From positions 303,202 through 367,201 of the forward strand of contig JAOTON010001939.1 of the NCBI GenBank assembly GCA_034440635.1: 64,000 nt of DNA. Direction: 5' to 3'. Below, piece by piece: positions 36,086-61,952 of the stretch (position 1 is the first letter of the stretch; each line of letters starts with the position of its first letter). Under the pieces are notes generated by a model. It worked only from the letters and a program-made list of their open reading frames with translations, ran no database searches and was not told the DNA's origin. A program made the position numbers and the translations under genes. This DNA is from Lepas anatifera (lineage: Eukaryota > Arthropoda > Thecostraca > Lepadidae).

Positions 36086-39009
36086 ATAAAATAAAAATGG
36101 CGTAATGTGCTTCACGATGGAAAAGACAGCTTTCGGTCCGATTTCAAGTAAGCGATCAGATCTGTGAAATACCTCTCAAATCGTAAACGTTTCCAGCTCT
36201 ACAGCGCGCATCCCAAAGCGTTCTCCTCGAGTCTTCGGAGGGTGGAGCCTATCTAGAGATAGAGCTTGGCGCCTGTCCTAGCTTCACAAGCACAAGCCTA
36301 GCTCACTTCCCCTCCCCTTCCACACCATATAACCCAGCAGTTGGTGCGTCGTAAGACACAAAGAAAATAAACAAATTCCAAGCAGACACGCACCTCGCGG
36401 ATCTGCACTCACCGGCAGCACGTTTACGTTGCCTAACAGCTGTGTGGCTGGTGCGGTTGCCAGGTTCCCTGGAATATTCGCTAAACTAGTCTTTCAGCAC
36501 CTTTCTCAGGAGCTCACAGGCCATGGTTGGATACACAGGCCGGTTTATCACCATGAAAACTGAGCTCACAGTTCGCTGTGCGAGCTCGGCAGCAAGGCCA
36601 TCGGACCACCTCCGCTGGCGCCCGTGTTTGACAAATATTACATCGTTTATGAACGCACATTAACCAAATTTTAGACCCTGGGACTGAGACATTTTTGCTA
36701 GACACGATATCATAATAGTCATTGTCAAAGACATGAAAATAGTTCAAGCAATATTATGCGAAGCACATTGTCTCGATCGATAATACTGGGCAAAGCATGG
36801 ACCCTCTTCCAGGATATTTATCTGCTTATCTTTAGTTTCACCTCCCTGTTTGTTTACTCGTATTTCTCCCATTCCCATGTCTTGGTCCTCTCGTTTAACT
36901 CTCCATTTTCTAAAGGTTCCTTCCCAATCATTTTCAGAGCGAGACAATCCGCTGCTTGCGGACTCTCCGAATGGTAGAATTCAAAACCACAATCGCTACC
37001 GACATCCTGTAAATGCGAATACAACCAAAACAATGAGGCCGAGACTCCACCAGAAAAAAACAAACAAACGGAAATGGAATGTTTTGTAGTGCGCTTGTTA
37101 TGTGACTTTTGTATTGCATATCTAACAAAAATAAAAATCGCCCTGTTAGTAACGTACTTTAAATGTCCTGGGCGCAAATTTGAAACGTGTTTTGAACTGA
37201 GTACGTGCTTGAATTTATACATATATTACATAACTTTTATTTAATTTATTCCCTGGACATAAACAGCGCATATTACAGTGGATGCTCAATTTCAAGTGGC
37301 TGGCTAATATACATCCTTTAAAAATGTTTTATTAGAAAGCACGGAAACCTCAGCTTACATGAATCAAATTATTTCAGATTCTGTATCTTCCAATGTGACG
37401 TGGGTTAGCGAAGCTCGCCCTTAGCACGGGCGAAACCCGTCCAGCCGCTGGCAGGCCCAGGGTATGCCTGATAGTGCCGGAAGTTCTAGTTTTTACAATA
37501 CAACTGCTGATTTTTGTAGATAACATGCAGATAAGCAGTAATTGTCCTCCAATATATTTAGAAAGATAAATGTAAGGCACTTTGGCTATCACTTTACTAC
37601 AGCTCTATAATAAAAACTAGCGGTAGCGCTGCAACAAATAGTGGTTTCCAGATTTGGAAGAAAAGCAGCGTCAGTTTTGGTAGCAGTTTATGCTAGCCCA
37701 GGTAGCGGAAGTAGCAGTAGCGGTGTAAACATTTGGTAGCGGTGCCCACCTCTGTTCATTTCAACACAACACTTTGTGCAGACTGCGTTTTCAACATTAC
37801 CCGGGTGGAAACAGCCCTAAAATCGCGGTGCAGTTGAAGAAATGAGGAAAGTTCACAGACATATCGCAACATCTTATGGAATGTATACACATTCATACCG
37901 ACACATACTGATCCCTAGAATATTATCTCACTAAAAAAACTTACCAGTCTTAAAAGCAGGGGGATCCAGGATCCGTTACGAGTGAGGGGCATGAACCCTT
38001 GCACACTGGGGCAAATGGCCTCCAAAACCGGCCAAAACCTCCAATTTTGACATCTTCAAAATCGGACTTAATCGTTTGGCTCTGACAGAAAAATGTCCAA
38101 AACCTTGGAAAAACATAATTGTATCCATTTTTCTCTTCTTTAGCCGCTTGCACAGATGCTGGAACACAGCGCATTAAACACGCTGCAGCTCGGCGTCAAG
38201 TTGACTCGAGATGAGGTACACTTTCTTATGCATTATCAACCATGGTCGCAGTCACAAAACCGTTATCTATTTATATCAATGGAAAGCTGGGAACGCCCTG
38301 AAGACACTCAATGTTGAAAAATACGAAATTTGACAATAAGAGCCTGATAGTACTTGTAACTATTAGGACATGTAAAGCTTCCTACTTATTCTCAAATCCT
38401 AAACTTCGTTAGACCTGCGGAAAAAAACGCACAGCGAGTTTCACTTAGAAATTTATATGTAGTGATGCAATGTTGTGTCCTCTAACCAGCCGTGAAAAAA
38501 ATTAGCTCGGCATCAGTTGTCCCAGGGGATATATGTCACTTTTTGTGCGGCAATGTAGTCCAAGTAGCGCGGTGAGGCCGGCGGCTACGGCGGCCGTCGG
38601 CTCATGTTGCGCGGCAATTGGAGTAAGGACGGCTGACAGGGCGCCGTGGTCGAGTCGTGCCGTGGGAAGGCGGACATGCAAGACGCTGGGCAGAGTCAAT
38701 CTGTGCAAAAACCGATTTTAACACGCACTGAGGATGAGGGAAGATCAGAGAAGAGTCACCCATTTGTTCATGGAGAGCTCAAAACTACGACCAGAAGGAC
38801 GCTGTTAAAAAACAAAAGAGATTTACAGGAATTTTTTCGTACTACAATGAGTCTGGTCGTCGATCAGCCAAAGGCGGGAGGGGGGGCAACGGCACAGCTA
38901 ATGAAGGAAACACAACCCGCCGTTCTTTCGGGAACGTCCGACAGTTTAGCGAGGTTTCTGGGGTAAGCCTGGATCTGCTACAAAGGTTTTCGTTAATATT
39001 AGCCGCACT
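36086..39009. other. Unannotated intergenic stretch
   Basis: 36331-36352 (cagcagttggtgcgtcgtaaga) is a scrap of the SINE tail seen at 1810-1874. Otherwise nothing recognised. 38550-38720 is moderately GC-rich. Confidence 0.4.
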
Positions 39010-39202
39010 ATCGTCATCAGGGGCGTAGCCAGGATTTCACTCGGGGGGGCGGCACCCCGAAAAGGGCCCCTGCGACAGCGCCAAAAGGGCCCTGATGGGT
39101 AAAAAGGGCCATGCTTGTTACAGAATCGTGTCCTCAGGGGAACCCTTCGGGCCCTCAGGGGGCGGCTGTCCCTGCCCCCTTGGCTACGCCCCTGATCATC
39201 AT
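39010..39202 (+). mobile_element. hAT-like MITE with 8-bp target duplication
   Basis: The element 39018-39194 starts CAGGGGCGTAGCCAGG and ends with the inverted CTTGGCTACGCCCCTG. It is flanked by ATCGTCAT (39010-39017) and ATCATCAT (39195-39202), an 8-bp duplication with one mismatch, the size expected for hAT transposition. It is 177 bp long with no coding capacity. A fragment of the same family is at 24521-24581. Confidence 0.75.
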
Positions 39203-41169
39203 CATCAACAATCGAAATTGAGAAGTATCCGGCCTATGCTCTAGAGACAGCGAGGCTGTTTGTAAACGTGTACCTATGGTACGGCATGTCGGGAACCATA
39301 CATAAGGTGCAAATGCACGAAGAAGATGTTACTGAGAGCAGGGGCGTCACCACCGAGGGGGGCAGGGGGGCCTGCCCCCCCAATTTTTGGCCAAAAATTT
39401 CCTGATCTCAGTCAAAATGGGAGAAAACCGGACATTCTTATAACCAGCCGCTGCAGAAGGCAACGAGGAGCCCAAATTCGAGCAGTATTTGGTCCTAACG
39501 TGGAAAGTTTTTTTGTCAGCGTCAGTTTGAAGTTTGGCTGCTTTCCCCCCCCCACTTCTTTGCCGGTGGAGACGCTTATGACTGAGAGCCTGAAAGTTTC
39601 GGTAGGAGCATACATGGAGGAGGTCCAGGAGGCAAGGAATAGAGATCACCTTGTATTCAGGCAATATCATACCAGAAAGACATCCATAGTTGACAATCAC
39701 TGATCAGTACCAGTACCTGCTTATCACCAATGACCTCGTGGTAACATGATCTCCGATGATATAAAAATCCAGAATGCCCATGACAACGGAGGTTTCGAGC
39801 CTGGCAGTAACCCTATTTATAAGCTGAAAGATAGTGCCACTAACGATTAATAATTCTATGGTGCGTGAGTGGGTACTTGGATGTGAGACTGCTTCAAGAA
39901 CTTACCTCGACTTCAAGGAGAATTCTCGGGGCTAATGGATAGCAGACTGGATAAAGGGACGCGAGATATTAAATGGGAGAGTTACACAAAGATGCAAAAG
40001 AGGTCGCATTATTTAATGAACATTCCCCGTGAGTTTAATTTATTGTCTATTTCCGCATGTTTGTGCTCATTTTATGACAAGAGTGACGGTAATCATTCCC
40101 TGAAATCGCGCTTAACATTATTGTGTCAATAAATGCAGCTCCCGCACATAACCCGAGAAGTTTCGATATGGTTCGGTACTGGATTTAAAGATGTCAAATA
40201 GTGAAAGAGTGAATTTGTGCCATTATTTATCATGTGGTACTTAATAGTTGAACCAGAGTGAAGGCTGAGCAAGACATCTGACCTATGATGACTTTGAATG
40301 TGTCGAATCGGTTTTTGAAATATTACTTTGTTTTTTTTCTTACATTTTAACCGTCACTGCACCCGCCTTATCTGATTCTGTCCCATTGAGTGTCTGCAAA
40401 ACTGGAAAGAACGAAATCGAATTCTGATATCTATAAACCTTGAAAAATAGTTTATCTGATATGACCTGGTGTAGATACCCAATGTTTTGTGGCTGGGTAA
40501 TGATGTTCAGAGCAACAGCTTTCATTTGAGGACAAAAAAGTATTCCTAATCAAAGCATTTTTTTAGTTACGAGGTTTTGGCCTATTTTGAAGCCCAGTTG
40601 CCCGGTGTGCCTTGGGGGGGCGGTCAATTTACCACCTTGAGACGGATTTTAGTATCATGAATGGTGCCTTTCTGAAACCAATTTTTCCTGCTTACGATTC
40701 CGTTTCAAACAGCACCGACTAAAATCAAAATGTAAAATGTCAGGGGAAACCAGAATTGCTCAAACCGTCCCTGGTCAAATACTTCTATTTGAAATGAGGG
40801 CGCCAGTATACGAACTATCTTTACAGTCGACTTCACACCAGGACGAGCCTTGGATATTTTTAGGACCCCATTTACCTGTGCCTAATTTTTTAAGACCAAA
40901 CTTTTTCTGTGTGTACTGTGTACCATGTTTACCCAATTTACCGTGTCCGCAAAGAGCGGATAGTAATAAATCAACAATTGTCTACCCTTTGTACCTAAAA
41001 GCGAGTTTATGGGGATTTACACATTCTCGGAGGAGGAGGTGAGGGCGTAAGCATAATTTCTCGGGTGCTTCCCGTTGAGCATCGATTTTTCACAACGATG
41101 ACGTATGCATTTTTTCACAGTTGTCTGAAAATAAATTTGTTTCAGTGGAACAGTGGAACAATCATGCAC
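39203..41169. other. Unannotated stretch with a MITE scrap
   Basis: 39340-39400 (caggggcgtcaccaccgagg plus G- and C-runs) resembles a hAT-type MITE end. The rest, including the 101-codon plus-strand stretch at 40737-41042, is unrecognised. Confidence 0.4.
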
Positions 41170-41660
41170 TAGAAAGCGGCAAAAAGTGGATGAGGGTAGT
41201 TCAAGTTGCAGTGAGCCGCCCTAAGGTTGAAAAGGGGCGGCTAATGATGAAATACGGGCACCCAACCACAAAAATAGAGGGTGATCGGAGGCGCGAGTGA
41301 AGGCGGTCCACGTTCAAGCGGGGCGCCCTGCGACTGTAAAAAGCGACCAATGGTGGAGCATGGGCACGTAATTATGCAGAAAATGCCGGCCAAAAGTAGA
41401 TGACGGCGGTCCATGTTGCAGTGGGTCGTTCTAGACCTGAACAATGGCGACCAATCGTGAAATAGGGGCGCCCAACCACGACGTACAGGGGGGTAGGTCA
41501 ATAAGGGCGGTTTGCGTTGAAGTGGGACACCCTAAGACTAAAAGAGCGGCACATAGTGGAGAACTGGCGCGTAATCATGCAGAAGAGGGCGGCCAAAAGT
41601 CAATAGCGGTGGTCCATGTTGAAGCGGGCGACCCAATGGTATGCCGAAGGCAACTGATTC
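41170..41660 (+). repeat. Degenerate tandem repeat, about 205-bp period with about 100-bp half units
   Basis: gtaattatgcagaaaatgccggccaaaagt (about 41370-41399) recurs as gtaatcatgcagaagagggcggccaaaagt about 204 bp later, and cacccaaccac near 41258 recurs near 41468. Within each unit, tccacgttcaagcggggc and tccatgttgcagtgggtc show a diverged half-unit. Old array, no coding role seen. Confidence 0.6.
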
Positions 41661-41739
41661 CAAATCCGGGGCGGCTCACGGTGAAACAAGCCAGCTTAAG
41701 GTGGCTTATTCTTTACGTCCAGTATTTACAGTTCGTGCC

Positions 41740-42200
41740 CGAGTTGTGCCCAACTTCGAGCGGAAAATGCTCCCGAAATCGGTAGAAGCGACTTCTGGGT
41801 TCTAAGGAGGGCGACCGCCCGCGCGGAGGGCGACGCGGCGGCAGCCGCCGGCCCTAGAGGCGAACCGAGCCGACAGAGCAGTGGAGCCAGCGGCGGCAGC
41901 GCGCGCGCCGCCGAAATAAACACACCAGCCAACCAGCGCCGCCCACTGCAACTCGAGACCAGCGCGCCGGCCAAGCCGACAATAATAGCCGGAATAACAA
42001 GCCTGGGCCGGGGTGCCGCCCGGTGGTTCACAACTTGCAACTCGGCGGTGACGCGGTCGGGCTGCCGAGGCCGCACGACGCCGGGGGACAGCGCGACACC
42101 GACCAGCAGAGTTGAAAACCCCGGCCGTGACGGCTCCATGACGACAGTGGCGTTTGTTTGAAAACGGATTTAGAATGTTGCGATGTTTTAATTAGAAAGG
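41740..42200. other. GC/CpG-rich island, possible promoter or first-exon region
   Basis: A strongly GC-rich, CpG-rich block. On the minus strand a 137-codon frame starts at ATG 42139 and passes through ala/arg/pro-rich sequence, but such composition is stop-poor by nature. It may be a CpG island with a first exon. No domain is recognised. Confidence 0.3.
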
Positions 42201-43220
42201 AGGCGGGCCCGACGGTAGCACAGGGCCAACTGGAAAGAGAGCGTTCGATTTCGTTGACATTTCACGCAAGGCAGCCAGCAACGTAAGTCATTGGCACACT
42301 GGTTAAAATGAGGGGAACAGCCCCCACCCCCCAACTTTTCATAGAACAATTTCCCGATTTCAGCAAGTCTAGGACGAAATCGGACTGTTTCCTAACCTGT
42401 GAGTGGCGCGGGCAGGAATTAGGCCGAATCCGATGAGTGTTTGGTTCTAGGAGGGATAATTTGTTGTGGGCAACAGGTTGAAGATTGACTAGCCCAGTGG
42501 GTGGAGATCGGGGGTGAGGTCAGGGCCCCTGTATTTTGAGTCTCCCATAGACTTTGTATAGGGCTTCCATTGCCGTGCCAGCGTTAACCCATCCAGGACC
42601 CCCCCTGGGTCGAGAAGAGATCTCCAGCCTGGACTGACCCCGTCACTTTTTGTCGATGGCGACGCTTATTATGGTAACCAGTGGTTCCTACACGGTCGTT
42701 CATGACCCCATTTGGAGTCATCGAACCATTCTGTGGGGGTCACGAGGGCCTGGGCATATGAACCATGAATGCTAAGACAGCTTTGATATCAAATGTTTTA
42801 GCCCTGATATTAGATACGTCTTTATTTACGAGAGCTTTATGATGAGAATCCATAGATCTAATATCAACGCATTCATCGCACTCTACCATCAAACAAATTT
42901 CCAAAACCAATACATTTTGGTTTGGAATGCACCTTCATTGAAACCAATGTATTTTCTGCCGCGCAAAGGAAAATGGTATTTCTCGTTGCTAATACACCGG
43001 ATACATCCGTTTTGCCTTTGCACGGCAGTTTTGGTTCAATACATTTACAGCTTGAATTGTAAAAAAGTTGCTGCGGAGGTGCAACTTTCATTTGGGGACG
43101 TCACGCTCAGCATGAGCTTTCTGACAACAGCCGGTCGATGTCCGTAGTCTTCATTTTTGCACAGCACCACGAATAAGCGGAGAGCAAAGCACTAGCACAC
43201 AATCAGCCCCGTTTTTCTGT
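42201..43220. other. Unannotated spacer
   Basis: Nothing recognised. Confidence 0.45.
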
Positions 43221-43223
43221 TAT

Positions 43224-43225
43224 CA

Positions 43226-43266
<41 letters not shown>
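43224..43266. repeat. (TA)n microsatellite
   Basis: An uninterrupted alternating TA run of about 40 bp. Confidence 0.9.
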
Positions 43267-43269
<3 letters not shown>

Positions 43270-44341
43270 GTGAGATCAGGAAGTGTCGGCCGGTTGAAAA
43301 GCGGTTTAGCGTGTCGCATGGGCTGGTTACTTCCTTCATATATCCACAGAGGAGAGGTAAGAATTAGAACGCGAGAAACAACATTAATGAATCATGGTCT
43401 CTAGCCTTTTTGTAGTTTTCAGAGACAAAAATGTCCTTTGCATAACAACATACGTCTTAGTTGATGCGTATAGTTTGAGGTCAAGACGAGATTAAAAGAA
43501 ACATCAGCTTTATCAAAAAGTGTCTTGCATTTTCCACGTGATCACGACCAAGAAACACAAAAACCACCCGGGGACAACTATTGTATCGTCGCTGACCCGC
43601 AGATATCACCTACCTGTCGCAGGCCCAGCTTCAGGGGACTTGCCGAGCAAACTAGCAGCGTCTCCCACGCACACACACAACATGAACGGCCAGGGAGAAT
43701 TGGAGGGGTGACACTTACCAGGTGGGCAACACAGAACCCCGCGGCCGGACTGGCACTTACACCACCCAAACCACCGCAGCTTCAACATCACAGTAGAGAC
43801 TTCTGAGGAAATCAGACCTACCACGCGCCGGCTGTATGCAGGTTCGTTCTGTCCAGCACAACGTCCTTCCAACAATCTTCAAACGGCAGCCGTGAACGGC
43901 AGCGGCGAATGTCTAGTGATTCACCTATGAGGGACACTCATTATGTGTTCACTGGAGTTTCAGGTGATAAGTCCCGAATATCAAATCAGCTCCTGGTTAC
44001 TTCTCTGTACATAACTGCCGCAAAATGATGTTCGCCTCTTTCTACTTTAAAACAAGGGGGCGCGAGAGGGAAACTGCACATTTCTTCAGCTACATTGTTG
44101 GACCTTTTCGCCTGGTTCACATTGTGTCAGGCAAATAGAGACTACAGCGAGTGACGCGAGTGCAGCCCAGCGGCTAGCCTGCTCTCAACCCGTCAACGTC
44201 TGGGAGAGGTGAGATGAACGCAGCCAAGCGGTTAGCCTGTTCTCGCCCCACCAAACTCGGGGAGAGAGTGACGTGAGCGCAGTCAAGCGGCTAGCCTGCT
44301 CTCACCCGCCAACGTCCGCGGGATACCCGAAGCTGAGCACC
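43267..44341. other. Region 3' of the ACAD9-like gene
   Basis: Follows the stop codon of the minus-strand gene. I see no canonical minus-strand AATAAA within the first 300 bp. 44140-44300 contains three diverged repeats of gcagccaagcggctagcctg with ctctca(c/a)cc, about 70 bp apart. 43500-43870 is unrecognised. Confidence 0.45.
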
Positions 44342-58561
<14,220 letters not shown>

Positions 58562-58594
58562 TACAGCAGGCGAAGAAATAGTAACAGCAACAAC

Positions 58595-59345
58595 CGGTTG
58601 CTGATGATGGCCAGACGAGTAACAGGACCTCCCACGGGGTAACCAGCAGTTGATGAGGCCTGGAAAAGTAGCAGGTCCTCTCACGGGCTTACAACCAGCT
58701 GATGAATGCCGAAAAGTAAGCAGTTCTCCCACTGGGTAATTAGCAGCTGATAAAGGCCCGAAAAAATAAGCACTTCTCCCACTGGGTAATTAGCAGCTGA
58801 TGAAGGCCCGAAAAATAAGCACTTCTCCCACTGGGTAATTAGCAGCTGATAAAGGCCCGAAAAATAAGCACTTCTCCCACTGGGTAATTAGCAGCTGATG
58901 AAGGCCCGAAAAAGTAAGCACTTCTCCCACGGGGTAATTAGCAGCTGATGAAGGCCCAAAAGTAAGCACTTCTCCCACGGGTAATTAGCAGCTGATGAAG
59001 GCCCAAAAAAGTAAGCACTTCTCCCACGGGTTAATTAGCAGCTGATGAAGGCCCAAAAAGTAAGCACTTCTCCCACGGGGGTAATTAGCAGCTGATGAAG
59101 GCCCGAAAAGTAAGCAATTCTCCCACGGGGCCATTAGCAGCTGATGAAGGTGCAAAAAAGTAAGCACTTCTCCCACGGGGTAATTGGCAGCTGATGGAAG
59201 GCCCGAGGCTAGTAAGCAATTGGTCTCCCACGGGGTAATTAGCAGCTGATGAAGGCCCGAAAGTAAGCACTTCTTCCCACGGGGTCATTAGCAGCTGATG
59301 AAGGTCCAAAGAGTAAGCACTTCTCCCTCAGGTAATTAGTAGCTG
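58595..59345 (-). repeat. About 50-bp minisatellite just upstream of the ACAD9-like start codon
   Basis: About 15 copies of a unit that on the gene strand reads agaagtgcttacttttcggg, ccttcatcagctgc and taattaccccgtggg, with small A-run and G-run length differences. It starts about 35 bp before the ATG, so it forms the 5' UTR or proximal promoter. Each unit contains CAGCTG, an E-box-type palindrome. Confidence 0.9.
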
Positions 59346-61952
59346 ATGAAGCTGTCGGACCAGGCCCCGTGCACTGCCGTTGTTTGGCAACATAAAGTCA
59401 TCCCGCGACTGGACAGGGCCCAAGGGGTTAATTATGTAACGCAACGGGAGAAAGGACGCGTTTCGAAGCCCAAACAAGAACAACGAAGTAACTTATTCAG
59501 GACCATCCATACGAAAATGAAACAAACATGAAGCCTGGCATCGCCTACTTAGCCTTTCATCTTGTTCGGTATGTTTTTGTGTTTTACGTTCATGTAGTGT
59601 GTGCGTATGTGTATGTGCCTGTGTTTGTGTGGTGTAACAGCCGGAAATCTTTATCCTTTTTCTCCTCTTCATCCTTAAACTACCTGGAGGTAACGAGCGC
59701 ATGCGCCTTGGGCAGCAGCGACCCCTACAGGTAGTATGCCTCCTTCCTTTACCCCCATCCATCCTTATCCTGCTCGTCTCCCCTTCCATAGTTTCCATTG
59801 TTTCATGTTCATTACGACGGCAATTCGCAGAGCCACCACCTGTGTGGAAGTGTACGCAGCTAGTTGGCGACTATATTAAATGTCGGAACGATATAGGTTG
59901 GCGTGCTTGACTGAAAAATTGGTACATTGTTATTGAAAACCAGCATGCGCTTTGCGCAACCTCGAGCGGCGAATACAACATTTCCAAATTTTTGTGTTAA
60001 ATAATATCAGCTTCAGCATTAACACCAGTTGACAGCCGGCCCCTGAACAGAGCTTCTGTCCTCTTTGATTGTTCAGTGTTGCCGTGAGCAACACCCGAAC
60101 TCCAACAGACCAACTTCAATCGCCCTGAAGGAACTCCGACGGATATTTATAAACCTGTTTTTGCTCTGCTCTTACACTTCACAAACACCGCGGAATTCAA
60201 TAAGCTTCCAGATTTGTATCGTAAACATTTATGTTATTGCATTTGTCCGTGCGCATTATTGAAATTCAGTACCGGGAGTTTCCCTACCAGCCCAGCTTAA
60301 GGTATCTTATCCAATGGTCGCGGCCGACTCTTGTTCGGGCGAAAGTAGTTCATTTCGATATATGCGTTAGTGCTGCCAATGTACGCCCAAGTTAGGTATA
60401 TATCATCGCTACTAATAGTCCTAAAACTCTGGTATATTCTCCTGCAATTTAGAAGGAAAAGCTGCTGACGTCATTACAGGGAGCAATAGATTTGGTAGGG
60501 ATATTGGTTCTGCCCGTCTTTTACAGAAGTATCTTCCCTGGGCCGGAGAAGAGACTGGTAGGCATGTCTTTAAGCTGGGGAAGCATTATGAGCAGGATTG
60601 TCCGAACAGCACCGACATTATATCTAGAGGAGCCTCCTGTCAAAACTCTCCCGTCGAGGACTTCCGTGAGCAGGAAGAGTCTTAAACAGAGGCGGTGTTT
60701 CAGATCGTCCGTTGCGCTGTGTGACCATACCAACTTTTATATATGTTAAATCGTTTTATTATGCCATGGAGCCTACCGCATGATTATTAAGTTCAACACA
60801 GATGCTATTGCGCCATCATTTTGACATTATGCCCACGACCATAGGTAATCCAAAATCACAGTAGGTTACCTGGATCTTTAATCCCACATTTACAGGTAAT
60901 TATCATTCCGTCAGATTTTGAATCACAGGTTTCACCAGTAAAGTACATTTTTCGTTACGTCCTGCTATATCCAGTTGTCACTATGCACTGGAAGATAGTT
61001 ACCCAGTGATAGCAGCAGAGCCTCTCTTACAGCGAGATTAAAGGGAAATGTGGCACCTTGGTCGAATCCTGGAATTTAGTGTAATTAGGGGAACTTTTAG
61101 CCCAAAATCATGGAATTTTCCACGATTTCTCCGATATAAATGTTACAAACAATAAAGCTCAATATTTTGATTTTTAAAATGTTCCTCTAGGGGAAAGAAA
61201 TAAATATCTGCCTGTGGATGATGCCATGATCTGGCAACCACTACCACTTTCAATAGGCTTCAAGGGCTTTGACTTGGTTGAAGTACTCACTGTGAGCGTC
61301 AGCATATGTCGTCTACAACACCTGACAACTTTGGCCTGCGTTAAGGATACATGTGAGGTACATTTCAAGTAAATTTTAAGCCTTTCTTTTTTTTTAATTT
61401 TGAGCTTCAAGACAAATGATATATAGAGTACCGGGTTTTCCGGTATGCTTTACAACTTGGCTATCTCTGTGCTAAAAATCACGTTATAAAAGGTGCCACA
61501 CTCCCTTAAAGTTCAAACGTCTGGATCGTACCAACCCATCAAATACGAAACAAATATCGACCCAACTTCGGACGACGAGAAGACTTAGATATACATACCT
61601 GAGTTATGACTAGTATTCAGAGATATAGAGGCCAGCCTTTTACCCCAGATCGGAGAGCCCCACTGCACCCCACGTCCAACAATCAATCAATGAGAAGCTA
61701 ACGTGCAAAAAAGAAACAAGAAAGAGAAACATGCTCAAATGACTCTATGGTCGAAACGCTTGGCACTTAAATTCAGAGCATGGGTTTATCTTGAGAGAGC
61801 AGCATAATTAGAGATATCTTGGCTTGCACCATCACTTCTTCCTACATCAGCATAAATTTCATAGGAAACACTGCAACGCTCATTTATCATTGGACCTTTT
61901 CATCCCATAGCCCAAACCACAAACTCAAATTACCTGCATTTCTCGCCGCTAG
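59346..61952. other. Intergenic stretch between the ACAD9-like gene and the GMC pseudogene
   Basis: No gene or element recognised. 60492-60749 is open on both strands without a known domain. 61190-61370 is open on the plus strand (YLPVDDAMIWQPLPLS) but unrecognised. Confidence 0.4.

Noticed and set aside
41726..42139. 137-codon minus-strand frame starting MEPSRPGFSTLLVG
   Set aside because: GC-rich island with open frames expected by composition. No homology recognised, so it is kept only as a possible CpG island.
58562..58732. Upstream in-frame ATG extending the ACAD9-like protein by 57 residues (MGELLTFRHSS...)
   Set aside because: The extension is translated minisatellite. The downstream ATG at 58561 begins a plausible mitochondrial presequence.
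60492..60749. Open frames on both strands
   Set aside because: No recognisable protein, start or splice context, and both strands are open, which suggests chance.
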